Positions 1-8,508 of a stretch of 64,000 bases of DNA are shown here, one piece after another (position 1 is the first letter of the stretch; each line of letters opens with the position of its first letter). The stretch spans positions 1-64,000 of the forward strand of contig JAFXTB010000171.1 in NCBI GenBank assembly GCA_017525225.1, given 5' to 3'. Below the pieces are notes generated by a model, which saw only the letters and a program-made list of their open reading frames with translations, was not told the DNA's origin and searched no databases. Source of the stretch: Kiritimatiellia bacterium (GTDB lineage: Bacteria > Verrucomicrobiota > Kiritimatiellia > RFP12 > UBA1067). The position numbers and the translations under genes were made by a program.

Positions 1-379
1 ATCAGGGTATGACGGTAAGATCCAGCATTGAGAACTTATTCCGCACAGTATTCTCATTGAGACCAGGCGGCAGGGTAGATGCAGCCGTCTCGCGGCTGCA
101 TCGTAGGGAAACCGAAGGTATTGCCTATAGCGCGGAGGGCGGGACGGGGGCGGGCGCGCGGCCTAGCGACTCGCGGACGGCCCGCATCCGGCGGATGCGG
201 GGCGCGCCGCAGGCCGGACGCGCGGCGCGGCGGCAAGCGCGCCCGCCCCCGGAACGCCCGAACGCGCCAGCGCCAACCGCGCGGGATTTCGCCCCCGCCG
301 CGCGGAGCGAACGGTTGGGGCGAAATCACGCGCACGTTCGGGAGGAGCGCAGGGACTGGGAGCGAACAAAAGATAGAGG
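1..379. other. GC-rich non-coding stretch with hairpins
   Basis: I find no convincing gene in this stretch downstream of the thioesterase/reductase gene. Open frames exist on both strands, but they are Arg/Pro/Ala-rich readings of extreme GC sequence with no recognisable domain. The stretch contains three inverted repeats, listed separately, and may be a structured 3' region or an unrecognised RNA. I checked by eye for RNase P, SRP and tmRNA hallmark sequences and saw none. Confidence 0.5.
78..333. repeat. cluster of three inverted repeats
   Basis: Three hairpins are visible. The first has perfect 10-bp arms at 78-87 and 93-102 with a 5-nt loop. The second has perfect 9-bp arms at 181-189 and 193-201 with a 3-nt loop. 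The third has 17-nt arms at 279-295 and 317-333 that match at 16 of 17 positions, with a 21-nt loop. None is followed by a T run on either strand, so a classical intrinsic terminator is not supported. They could still end or stabilise the transcript from the gene at 380-1879. Confidence 0.5.
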
Positions 380-1879
380 TTAACCGATCATCGCAAGGGC
401 GGCGTTGAAGCCGATGCGGTCGAGAGTCTTGAAGAATCGTTCGCCCGGCTGGCCGTTATCGCGATAGAAGCAAAGTACGCGGTCGATGAAATCGAGCACC
501 TCGTCCTCGCTGCCGAAGATGGTGGGGACGACTGTACCGGCACCGCCCGTGCGCCCCCAGTGTCCGCCAAGCGTGACCTGGTAGCCGCGTCTGCCCCCGG
601 GAAGAACCGTCCCCGCCACTCCGATGTCGTTGAGGTTCGGCTTGACGCAGTTGTTCGGGCACCCGCCCACGCCAATCTTGAACTTGCCGGGAAGCGCCAC
701 TCCGTGCCAGCCGACGTAGAAACGCTCGTGTATCCTCCGCGAGAGCGAAAAGGTATCTATCAGACCTCGCGGGCACACCGTACCCTTGCACGAGGTGACG
801 GGCCTTACCCTGGGCCCCGTGCCGCCTACGGATAGACCGACGGACGAGAGCGCCGCCTCGAATTCCGCCATCCTTCCGGCCGGTACGCCAAGAACCTCGA
901 TGCCCAGACGTGAGGTGAACGTCACCTCGCCCGTCCCGAACTTCCGCGCAGCCTCCGCAACGCCCCGAAGCTGGTCGGCGGAGACCTTGCCGTTCACCGT
1001 GACCACGCGGGCGGAAAAAGTGCCGGTTCCCTTGTTGAGAAGCCATCCCTTGCCCTTGAATGCCTTGATCTCCTCCTGCGTCGGCAACGGAGCCTCTTGG
1101 GTCGGGACCGAAACCATCCCCTGCCCGGCACCGATGGCCGAACGTGGAGCGGTTCTAGCCAGGACATGGTCGCGTCCATCGGGAGCATATATGCGATGCA
1201 TGAAGACGCCCGGTTCCGGCTCAACCGACTCGACACGCACCTCTTCCCCTGCGAGCGTCTCGGACTTGAACACCACGTCCAACTCGAAGCATGGACCTGC
1301 CGTGTCCGGGCGTCCCTCCAAAAGCCATTCGACATAGTGGACGTTGTTGACGTGTCCATTCAGATCGATGTCGCCGCGCCGCGCCCGGAAGACAAGCGCG
1401 TCAGGGGATGCGACGGTGCATCCCCAACGCAGTTTAGCGAAGGGTTCGTCACCAAAGACCGGCGGCCGGACGGTATTCGCCGCGGCGAACACGCCTTCGG
1501 GAATCGCTACAATCTTGCGCGACGCGAGGTCGATGATCATCCATTCGCTCGTCGCACGCCCAAGCTCCTCGCCATCGGCGCCTGTCAGGACGAAGTCGCG
1601 CCATGCGACGATGCGGCGTCCACCGCGCGGAAAAGTGAGGATCGAGACCGTCTCGCCCCATTTCGGGAAACGCGACATCTTCACCTTCAGGCGCGTCAGC
1701 ACCCATGAGATGTTTTCGCCTGCGGACTCGAAGTTGGACTTCGAGAAAGCCAGCGTCTCGGCGTTCAGGCTTGCGGCCTCCTGCAACCAGTTGCAGACCG
1801 ACGCCATCGTCGCCGCACCATCAGCGGCGCACTCGTAGGTCCTGACCGTCCACGAATACGCCCCGAACACGTCGCCCAT
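380..1879 (-). CDS. acyl-ACP thioesterase fused to sulfite/nitrite reductase-like 4Fe-4S domain
   Basis: Residues 1-245 form a double-hotdog acyl-ACP thioesterase, the family that releases fatty acids from ACP. The signature DLNGHVNNVHYVEWLLE near residues 172-188 contains the catalytic Asn and His. Residues 265-499 resemble the ferredoxin-like plus siroheme/4Fe-4S half of sulfite/nitrite reductases. Four Cys lie at about 364, 369, 407 and 411 (CKGTVC and GCPNNC), the expected cluster/siroheme ligands. The first spacing is Cx4C, not the common Cx5C. The start at 1879 is preferred because GGAG lies 8 nt upstream; ATG at 1894 is the alternative, and the frame stays open further upstream. A Met at about residue 255 after GGCAGGGG could start a separate reductase gene if a sequencing indel hides a stop. 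The gene follows the amidohydrolase gene by about 38 nt. Confidence 0.8.
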   Translation of the reverse strand: MGDVFGAYSWTVRTYECAADGAATMASVCNWLQEAASLNAETLAFSKSNFESAGENISWVLTRLKVKMSRFPKWGETVSILTFPRGGRRIVAWRDFVLTGADGEELGRATSEWMIIDLASRKIVAIPEGVFAAANTVRPPVFGDEPFAKLRWGCTVASPDALVFRARRGDIDLNGHVNNVHYVEWLLEGRPDTAGPCFELDVVFKSETLAGEEVRVESVEPEPGVFMHRIYAPDGRDHVLARTAPRSAIGAGQGMVSVPTQEAPLPTQEEIKAFKGKGWLLNKGTGTFSARVVTVNGKVSADQLRGVAEAARKFGTGEVTFTSRLGIEVLGVPAGRMAEFEAALSSVGLSVGGTGPRVRPVTSCKGTVCPRGLIDTFSLSRRIHERFYVGWHGVALPGKFKIGVGGCPNNCVKPNLNDIGVAGTVLPGGRRGYQVTLGGHWGRTGGAGTVVPTIFGSEDEVLDFIDRVLCFYRDNGQPGERFFKTLDRIGFNAALAMIG

Positions 1880-1917
1880 GTCGCTCACTCCCATCTTCCT
1901 TGGCACACTCCGGTCGG

Positions 1918-2643
1918 TCAAAGACCGAACAGACTGGCTGCGTTGTCGTGGTAGATGCGGCGAAGCGCATCTTCCGGAAGGTGCGTCGCGCGAATCTTCT
2001 CGATCTCCACGCTTGGCTCGTGAAATGGCGAGTCTATGCCGAAGAGGACCCGGTCCGCGCCAACGGTCTCGTATGCCTCGCGAATCTTCACGCTCATGGG
2101 CGACCCGGAGGTGTCGAGGTATATGTTGGGACAGCGGCGGGCGGTTTTCAGCGCCGCATCGACATAGACGCCGTGGGCGTGCCCCATGTGCAGCATCACG
2201 ATGGGGACGTGAGGGTGACGCTCGGCGAGCCAGGCGATCTGCCATGGCAGCGAAAACGGCGGATGCCCGCTATGGATGAACAAGGGCACGCGCAGTTCCT
2301 CGGCAAGATCGAGAACCGGATCGACCACGGCATCGTCGGCGCAGTAGGCATCAAAGAGAGGATGCAGCTTTATGGCGCGAAATCCATCCTGCTCTACAAG
2401 ACGGCGAATCTCCGCAAGGGCATCCGGACCACCTGGCTTGACCCATGCCACGGGGACGAGAAGTTCGGGCGCTTTTTGGAATGCGTCCATCACCGATGCG
2501 TTGTCGTGGCATCCCGCGCCAGTGAGGAACGTCTTTTCAATGTTGAATTCTTCCATCTGCTCCCTAAGGCGAACGAGGTCGAAGTCGAACCTCGCCCATG
2601 AACCGAAGTTGCCGATGTGGGAATGTGCGTCTATTATTTTCAT
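1918..2643 (-). CDS. amidohydrolase-family metal-dependent hydrolase
   Basis: This is a 241-residue TIM-barrel hydrolase of the amidohydrolase_2 type. The N-terminal IIDAHSHIG gives the HxH metal pair. KLHP, IHSGHPPF and LHMGHAHG supply further metal or substrate ligands, and GIDSPF near the C terminus carries the catalytic Asp. There is no signal peptide, so it should be cytoplasmic. The substrate cannot be read from sequence. The start is supported by AAAGGTGG shortly before the ATG. A TATAAT box lies about 30 nt upstream of the start, so it probably has its own promoter and is cotranscribed with the downstream thioesterase/reductase. Confidence 0.8.
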   Translation of the reverse strand: MKIIDAHSHIGNFGSWARFDFDLVRLREQMEEFNIEKTFLTGAGCHDNASVMDAFQKAPELLVPVAWVKPGGPDALAEIRRLVEQDGFRAIKLHPLFDAYCADDAVVDPVLDLAEELRVPLFIHSGHPPFSLPWQIAWLAERHPHVPIVMLHMGHAHGVYVDAALKTARRCPNIYLDTSGSPMSVKIREAYETVGADRVLFGIDSPFHEPSVEIEKIRATHLPEDALRRIYHDNAASLFGL

Positions 2644-2673
2644 GGTACCACCTTTCTATCGCCTTGCCGCGAC

Positions 2674-2679
2674 ATTATA
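2674..2679 (-). promoter_or_regulatory. -10 box of the amidohydrolase promoter
   Basis: A perfect TATAAT lies 30 nt upstream of the amidohydrolase ATG, between it and the Gfo gene. The -35 region falls in the 3' end of the Gfo gene and is poor, so this is a tentative promoter. Confidence 0.4.
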
Positions 2680-2687
2680 CAACATGC

Positions 2688-3674
2688 CTACCGCCCTCGA
2701 AGCCCCTCGATCTCGTCGACGATGGCGAGCGTGTGGGCGTCCTCGGCGAAGGTGTATGGCGGTTCAACGCCCTTCTCCACGTAGTCGAAGAAGGCGCGTA
2801 TCTCGTCGGCATAGGCGTTCTCGATTATGTTCGCGTTGTAGCGGCCGTCCTGCACCACGTCGTCGTAGAGGCGCACGGGCTTGAGCGATTTCGACTCCAG
2901 GTCGTACGATGCAAGCGAATCGGGCGTACCCTCCCAGAAGATGTGGAGCTTCTCGGAGAACACCTCCAGCCGACGCAGTCCCTTGCGCGATACGATGTCC
3001 TGGCAGTACATCCCCTTCGTGCCGCCCTCGTGGCGGAGCGATACCATGTAGTGGTCCGGGAAGTCTATGTCGAGCGAGGTCATCCTTCCGCTCATCACGG
3101 ATATGGACTCCACCCTGCCGAACGCCTTTTCAATCCAGGGAAGCTCCACGCAGAGGATCTCCCGGCAGCCGTTAGTCTCCTTCCGGGCGGCGAAGAAGCC
3201 ATGATAGTCCTCCCAAGGATGCCAGTCCGGCAGATACTGTCCGCAATGGAACATGTAGCATACGGGCTCGCCGTGCACCGCATCGGCGACATACTTCATC
3301 TCGCGGCGGTAGACGGGCGTGGAGGAAATGAAGAGCTTCACGCCCTTGGCCGCCGCCCTTGCCGCCGCCTCGGCATACCAGTCGCCGAGGAGGTTGATCT
3401 CCATGAAGATATCCAGCCCGGCATCGATGCATTCCATGACCGCCGAACCGTGGCTCGCGGGGGCCGTGCAGAGGAACGCCACCTGCGGACGTGCGGCGGC
3501 GATCGCTTCTGCGAGCGTGGCGTAGGTGCGTATCCCGAATTCCTTCTCCACCTGCGCCCTACGCTCGGCGGAACGGTTGACGCCCACGATCTCTGGCGCA
3601 TCCGGCATGGCCTGCATGAGACGTATTCGCCGTCTGCCCATCGAACCAAGGCCTATCACTACAGCCTTCTTCAT
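2688..3674 (-). CDS. Gfo/Idh/MocA-family oxidoreductase
   Basis: The protein has 328 residues with an N-terminal Rossmann fold (VVIGLGSMGRRRIRLM) and the C-terminal alpha/beta domain typical of NAD(P)-dependent sugar or inositol dehydrogenases. The usual EKP motif, whose Lys takes part in catalysis, reads MEINLLGDW, so the Lys is missing. The enzyme may have altered chemistry or bind cofactor without the standard activity. There is no signal peptide. Its start lies 13 nt after the FG-GAP gene's stop, so the two are probably cotranscribed. The substrate is unknown. Confidence 0.8.
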   Translation of the reverse strand: MKKAVVIGLGSMGRRRIRLMQAMPDAPEIVGVNRSAERRAQVEKEFGIRTYATLAEAIAAARPQVAFLCTAPASHGSAVMECIDAGLDIFMEINLLGDWYAEAAARAAAKGVKLFISSTPVYRREMKYVADAVHGEPVCYMFHCGQYLPDWHPWEDYHGFFAARKETNGCREILCVELPWIEKAFGRVESISVMSGRMTSLDIDFPDHYMVSLRHEGGTKGMYCQDIVSRKGLRRLEVFSEKLHIFWEGTPDSLASYDLESKSLKPVRLYDDVVQDGRYNANIIENAYADEIRAFFDYVEKGVEPPYTFAEDAHTLAIVDEIEGLRGR

Positions 3675-3687
3675 CTGCGGAACCTCC

Positions 3688-6516
3688 TTATTGCTGGAAG
3701 GATATTTCCACCTTCGTTATTCGAGGCGTCCGCAGCGAGAGCGTGGCACCAAGTTCGAGACGGTACTGCAGATACGCACCCGACCTGACCGACACCCCCT
3801 CGGGCGCGCGCCATGCGGCCTTTTCGAGCGCATCCTTGGTGTCCGCCACGCGAACAACCACCTTGACCCATGTCTTCGGCGGAATCTCGCCGGACACCTC
3901 TGCGCCCTTCACCTTCAGATCCTCCTGGGCGCGATATGGCTCTGAATAGTAGTATTCCTCCGGGCCGCGCGTCATCTGGTTGCCAGGCTCGTACGTGCAC
4001 ATGCCGTGGGGACCGCATGTCGGCAGGGCGGTGCGGCGCGTGGGCACGAATCCTTCCGGACCATTCCACCACACGTACGAATTGCCCACATGGTCGCCGT
4101 AGACCTTGTGGTTTGCGACGGCTAGATCTACGTACCCGTCCCCATTGAAGTCGCCGGGGATGCAGCCCGAAACAGCGTGCGTAAAAAGCTCCTGGCGGTC
4201 GAACTCACTGAAGCGCCCCTTGCGGTTCCAGTAAAGGAAGGAGTTTATGTCGCGGTCAACCTCGCCCAGATAGCTACCCACGAAGATGTCCAGCGTACCG
4301 TCGCGGTTGTAGTCGGCGAGGGCCATCGAATCGCCGGCGTCGCATCTCAGGATCGTCTTGCGCGATTCGGAAAGACCGTCGGGACCATTCCAGTATATGT
4401 GGATGTATGAATGGTGCGGTTCGCGGAAAGGTCCTTCGCCGCGATGCTGGCTGGTATGGCCGCCCAGGATTATGTCTGGATAGCCGTTGCCGTCAAGGTC
4501 CGCCGCGCGCGCCGAGACGCAGTTGTAGGCCGCCAGGTCCTTGCGGCGCGCCATGGAGTACCCTTCCGGACCTCCCCACAGGATGTGCGAACGGCCGAAG
4601 CCGATCATCGGAACCACGATGTCGAGCCAGCCATCCATGTCAATGTCCACCGCGATGGGCCAGCGTGCGGCGCCGCTCTTCTCGTGGCGGATGCGCGAAA
4701 GCGGGTTCCCCGACTTCTTGTTCAACTCGCGGCGGCGCTTCTCGGATTTCAGCATCTCGGGGTCGTCGTCCGGCTGCACCTCGATGTCGTGGAAACCCTT
4801 GAAGCCGTCCGGTCCGCCGCGGAAGTAGCGCAGCGCGAACCAGTGGTCGGCGGATGTGATGATATCAAGGTATCCGTCCTTGTCGAAGTCGCCTGCGATC
4901 GCCCCCCATCCACCGTCCGTGCGCAGCAACGTGGTCTTGTCGGGCAAGAATCCGCCAGGACCGAACTTGTGCAGGTGGTGGCCAGGATCCAGGTGCATCG
5001 AGTTCTCGGAGTTGTTGCATACGAGCAGCTCCGCCCAGCCGTCGTCGTCGAAGTCGGCAGGTAGTGTGTCGACCGCGCACCAGGCGGGCACCTCCAGCCT
5101 GTCGCCGGCGTTGTAGCCCTCCTTGCGTCCCCAGTACACGAATGCCTTGTCGAACCCTACCGATGAACGCGAGAAGTGGTTGACCAGGAATACGCCTGTG
5201 TCGCCATTCGGCAGATCCACGAGGAAAGCCCGGCGCATATCCTCCCCTTGGAAGCGGCGAGGCTCTGACACGAGACGTCCGTCCTTGAAGGTGAACAGCA
5301 GCGCGTCGTTCGTGTAGCGGCGCCCTGCCGCGCACTGGCCAAAGAGGGCCATCCCCGGCCGCGCGTCAACGCAGCATGCCGACGCGGTATCCACGGCAAT
5401 CCGGTTTGCCGGCTTGAAGCCTTCCGCCGAATTGAGCCAGATGAAGCTGCTCTGCCGCTTCGCGTCGCCTTCCGACTTCACCCGGCATGCCAGCGCGAGA
5501 TCCGTGAGGCCGTCGCCATTGAGATCCGCCGCCGCCACGGCGAGCGTCATGGGAACCTCCAGCTCGAACTCGCGATGGAGCTTCCTGTCCTTGCCAGCAG
5601 CGAAGAACATGATCTTCTTTCCTGTGGAAAGCGTGAAGCATGGTCTGCCGTTCCACACGACCGTCTGCAGGAGGCGTGGCGACTCGAACTTCTGCTCCAG
5701 CTCGGATTCAAGCGTGGCCTCCTCCTCTGGCTGGAGCAACTCGCCCGGATCCTGTTCCGGAAGCACGGTCCGCCGCGAGGCGTCCAGTCCGCCCTTTCCG
5801 CCCCAGAACACCTCGGTACGGGTCTCCTCGCGCTTGCGCGTCACGAGGTCGTCGTAGCCGTCGCCATCGAAATCGGCCGCGGTCAGAAGCTCCGCATCGA
5901 TGTCGAGATCCGTGAATCGCTCCCATGCGAAACCAAGGTCGTCCTGCGGATATACGCGCACGATGCGATACCTCGGCAGGGCGAACACGAGCGACTGACG
6001 CCCAGAGCGGTCGAAATCGCCATGCCAGCAGTCTGAGGCGAACGGCGTCTGGATCCGGATGTGGTGGCGCTCGGAGTATTCGCCGTCCTTGGAGCCGTAG
6101 TAGATGTCCGAGGGGGCGAACGGCTGCACCATGTCGAAATTGCCGCAGACGACGATGTCCAGCAGACCGTCGCCGTTCAGGTCGAGCGCGGTTCCGCCCA
6201 CGGCACCTGCGCCCGGCAGGCTGGCGAGGCGCGTGCCGTCGAGCGAATAGATGTAGCTCGGCGCGCTTTCATGGTGGTCCTGGCAGTTGGCATACGGCAG
6301 ATCGAGATAGCCGTTGTGGTCGAGGTCGAACAGGTGGATCCGCTGCAGCACGCCCTTCCGGGAGACGTACAGGTTCTGTCCCGAGTTGCCGAACGTCCCT
6401 CGGCGGAAGGCGTCGAAACCCTCTGTGATCCAGGAAGCTGGCGCAGAATGCGCCACACCGCCATGCATGCAAGCCGCGGCCAGCATTGCCGCGACCGTAC
6501 TAGTCGCTGTTTTCAT
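3688..6516 (-). CDS. secreted FG-GAP/VCBS repeat protein
   Basis: This is a 942-residue exported protein with a Sec-type signal peptide (MKTATSTVAAMLAAACMHGG, Ala-rich, cleavage around HSA-P). It carries at least seven calcium-binding FG-GAP/VCBS loops, such as DLNGDGLLDIV, DFDGDGYDDLV, DFDKDGYLDII, DIDMDGWLDIV, DLDGNGYPDII, DYNRDGTLDIF and DFNGDGYVDLA. These build beta-propellers. Proteins of this class in PVC bacteria are usually surface adhesins or carbohydrate-associated scaffolds. The C terminus (about 70 residues) is a separate beta-rich segment. A good promoter ends only 6 nt before the ATG, suggesting leaderless translation. The Gfo/Idh/MocA gene follows closely. Confidence 0.85.
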   Translation of the reverse strand: MKTATSTVAAMLAAACMHGGVAHSAPASWITEGFDAFRRGTFGNSGQNLYVSRKGVLQRIHLFDLDHNGYLDLPYANCQDHHESAPSYIYSLDGTRLASLPGAGAVGGTALDLNGDGLLDIVVCGNFDMVQPFAPSDIYYGSKDGEYSERHHIRIQTPFASDCWHGDFDRSGRQSLVFALPRYRIVRVYPQDDLGFAWERFTDLDIDAELLTAADFDGDGYDDLVTRKREETRTEVFWGGKGGLDASRRTVLPEQDPGELLQPEEEATLESELEQKFESPRLLQTVVWNGRPCFTLSTGKKIMFFAAGKDRKLHREFELEVPMTLAVAAADLNGDGLTDLALACRVKSEGDAKRQSSFIWLNSAEGFKPANRIAVDTASACCVDARPGMALFGQCAAGRRYTNDALLFTFKDGRLVSEPRRFQGEDMRRAFLVDLPNGDTGVFLVNHFSRSSVGFDKAFVYWGRKEGYNAGDRLEVPAWCAVDTLPADFDDDGWAELLVCNNSENSMHLDPGHHLHKFGPGGFLPDKTTLLRTDGGWGAIAGDFDKDGYLDIITSADHWFALRYFRGGPDGFKGFHDIEVQPDDDPEMLKSEKRRRELNKKSGNPLSRIRHEKSGAARWPIAVDIDMDGWLDIVVPMIGFGRSHILWGGPEGYSMARRKDLAAYNCVSARAADLDGNGYPDIILGGHTSQHRGEGPFREPHHSYIHIYWNGPDGLSESRKTILRCDAGDSMALADYNRDGTLDIFVGSYLGEVDRDINSFLYWNRKGRFSEFDRQELFTHAVSGCIPGDFNGDGYVDLAVANHKVYGDHVGNSYVWWNGPEGFVPTRRTALPTCGPHGMCTYEPGNQMTRGPEEYYYSEPYRAQEDLKVKGAEVSGEIPPKTWVKVVVRVADTKDALEKAAWRAPEGVSVRSGAYLQYRLELGATLSLRTPRITKVEISFQQ

Positions 6517-6522
6517 GGCGAC

Positions 6523-6551
6523 AGTATATCAAACCCGTACCTGTTCATCAA
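6523..6551 (-). promoter_or_regulatory. promoter of the FG-GAP gene
   Basis: TTGATG (6551-6546) and TATACT (6528-6523) are separated by 17 nt. The -10 box ends 6 nt before the ATG, so the transcript would begin at or next to the start codon. No Shine-Dalgarno is visible. Confidence 0.6.
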
Positions 6552-6566
6552 CGGGAAAGAGTCGCG

Positions 6567-7514
6567 TCAGAAACCAGGGAGGTCGAGCTGTCCGGCGACG
6601 GTGACCTTTCGTCCGTTGGCGAGCGAGGCGTCGCTAGTGTCGTACACGACGAACTTCACGGACCCGAATCTGCGGGCGAGTTCATCGCGGATGTACTCCG
6701 ACACGGCGTTTACGTTGCCGGAGTCGTCGTCGGAGAAGCCCACGGACATCGGCCGGCGCAGCTCCAGTCCGCCTGTGCGTTCGAGCATGTGCACCAGATG
6801 CTCCACGAAGTCGCGGATGGCGAACTCCTTGGCCAGCTCCGGCCGCCGCTCGGACGTCGCCGCGGCCACGCGCGCCCCGAAGTCCGCATCGTCCGCCATC
6901 CTCTCCTTGAAGCCGGGGCTTGTAACGGCGTGGTAGCGGCACATGGAAAGGTAGTAGTCGAGCTCCTCGGCGTCCGTGCCAAACGTGGTGCGGTTGTCGA
7001 GCCACCAGCGGTAGCCGCGCAGGTTCGCCATCATCTCCTCGCGCTCCGCGGGCGTGAGCGCGCTGTCGATGAAAAGCCTGACGGCCTCGCGTATCGTCTC
7101 CGGAGCGTGTCCGCGCGCCGTGACAATGGCGAAGATGCGCCCTTCCCGAAGCGTCTTGCGCATGGTTTCGAACGAGGGGCCTGGCGTCTCGCCGGCCGCT
7201 ATGCGGCGGAGGGCCGCCTTGGTGTCGCGGATGAAGGACTGGTTGGCGATGTCGCCCGGGACGTCCTGGAAGTCGCGGAACGCCGCCGCGCGGCCGCCGT
7301 TGCGCGGCAGGCGGTAGTGCGCGGAGTCTCCCCGCACGAGGGAGTACGTGGAGGTGGACACCGACGCCGGCCGCCACACGCCGTCGTCGCAGAGCTTCTC
7401 GAGGTAAATGCGCGTGGGCATGTGCAGGATGTTGTCGTCCCAGTCGAACACATAGTACTTGAAGTCGCGCCCGGCGACCTGCGTGTTCACCCTCCTGCCG
7501 TCGATCACCCGCAC
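6567..7514 (-). CDS. HAD-superfamily hydrolase-like protein
   Basis: The protein of about 315 residues carries the HAD phosphatase motifs. Motif I is YVFDWDDNIL with the DxD pair near residue 30, motif II is the Thr in IVTARGH, and motif IV is GFSDDDSGN. Upstream codons stay open but have the composition of a shadow of the amidase gene. The GTG at 7514 is chosen because GGAG lies 8 nt upstream and it sits just after the amidase stop. It overlaps no other gene and completes the asd-smc-amidase run. The substrate is unknown; small phosphorylated metabolites are typical for the family. There is no signal peptide. Confidence 0.75.
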   Translation of the reverse strand: MRVIDGRRVNTQVAGRDFKYYVFDWDDNILHMPTRIYLEKLCDDGVWRPASVSTSTYSLVRGDSAHYRLPRNGGRAAAFRDFQDVPGDIANQSFIRDTKAALRRIAAGETPGPSFETMRKTLREGRIFAIVTARGHAPETIREAVRLFIDSALTPAEREEMMANLRGYRWWLDNRTTFGTDAEELDYYLSMCRYHAVTSPGFKERMADDADFGARVAAATSERRPELAKEFAIRDFVEHLVHMLERTGGLELRRPMSVGFSDDDSGNVNAVSEYIRDELARRFGSVKFVVYDTSDASLANGRKVTVAGQLDLPGF

Positions 7515-7519
7515 CGCCG

Positions 7520-8500
7520 CTACTCCATCATCCAGTCGAGGACGCCCAGCGCGACAGCCTTCGCCACGCGGCGATGGCGCGCCGGATCCCACGATTCCGC
7601 CTCGCCCTCGGGCAGGTTTATGAAGTCCACCTCCAGCAGGCAGCTTGCAACGGCAGGATTGCGGCATACCGCAAGCGACTTCTCCTGCGCGCCACAGTCC
7701 CTGATGTGGCCCAGCTCGCGCGCGATGTGCCGCTGGATCGCCGCCGCGAGCGGCAGTCCCTTGGCGTTGGAGACGTATGTCGTGGTGTGCCTGACGAGAC
7801 GCGGGTTGCTGTCGGCCGCAGTGGCGTTGTGGTGCACCGATATGAAGGCGTCCACCTTCATCCGCCAGGCGTTCCGCGGACGCGAATACAGCGGGGGGTA
7901 GGAATCGTCGTCGCGCGTCATCACCACCTTGAAGCCGACCCGACGCAGCTCGTCGCGTATCGCGCGGGCCTGCATGAGGTTCACATCCTTCTCGTACCAT
8001 CCGTGCGGAGAGATCGTCCCCGTGTCACTACCGCCATGTCCGGCGTCCACCATCACCAGCACGTCGCTCGGCTTGCGTCCGCGCGGCGGCGAAGCGGCGA
8101 AGACGGCGTTCGTAGGGATGCCGAGGTCCTTGTATGGATCGTGCTGCGACCTAGGCTGCGGCGCGGCGCCCTTGTCAGTCGGCTGCGGGGGGGGAGGCTG
8201 TGCCACGGTGAACATCCTCTTCAGGACGTTCGTTCCCCAGACGGCCGCTATCTCGTTTGTGCCGGAGCGCACCGGTACCATGGCGAGGAAGGCACCCGTG
8301 CGGTATACGTCGGTGGTGGCGCCGTTGACCGTGAGCGTTGCGCTGATGTTCGTGGCGACGGCTCCGATGCAATATACGTTCGTGATCGCAGGCAGGCGCG
8401 CACCCGCGCGCGGAAAGGCGATCGAGATCGCTGGCTCCGCCGACATCGCGGCGGTGCCTACGCCCGCCAGGAGGATGCATGCGAACCGTCTCAGGGTCAT
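7520..8500 (-). CDS. N-acetylmuramoyl-L-alanine amidase (Amidase_3)
   Basis: This is an exported peptidoglycan amidase that cleaves the bond between N-acetylmuramic acid and L-Ala. A signal peptide (MTLRRFACILLAGVGTAAMSA) precedes an Ig-like segment of about 90 residues, a Pro-rich linker, and the Amidase_3 domain from about residue 145. Zinc ligands are visible in VDAGHGGSDTG, in the Glu of YEKDVN, and in SVHHNA. The ATG at 8500 has GAGG 6 nt upstream. A GTG at 8512 that overlaps the smc stop as GTGA is an alternative start. It lies directly after smc and is probably cotranscribed, linking chromosome segregation with wall remodelling. Confidence 0.9.
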   Translation of the reverse strand: MTLRRFACILLAGVGTAAMSAEPAISIAFPRAGARLPAITNVYCIGAVATNISATLTVNGATTDVYRTGAFLAMVPVRSGTNEIAAVWGTNVLKRMFTVAQPPPPQPTDKGAAPQPRSQHDPYKDLGIPTNAVFAASPPRGRKPSDVLVMVDAGHGGSDTGTISPHGWYEKDVNLMQARAIRDELRRVGFKVVMTRDDDSYPPLYSRPRNAWRMKVDAFISVHHNATAADSNPRLVRHTTTYVSNAKGLPLAAAIQRHIARELGHIRDCGAQEKSLAVCRNPAVASCLLEVDFINLPEGEAESWDPARHRRVAKAVALGVLDWMME

Positions 8501-8508
8501 GGGAAGCC

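Noticed and set aside
78-102. Hairpin as an intrinsic terminator
   Set aside because: There is no T run after the stem on either strand, so only a general structured element is claimed.
1879-2245. N-terminal extension of the thioesterase fusion
   Set aside because: The extra residues are Arg/Ser/Pro-rich antisense-like sequence overlapping the amidohydrolase gene in another frame, and the thioesterase domain starts normally at 1879.
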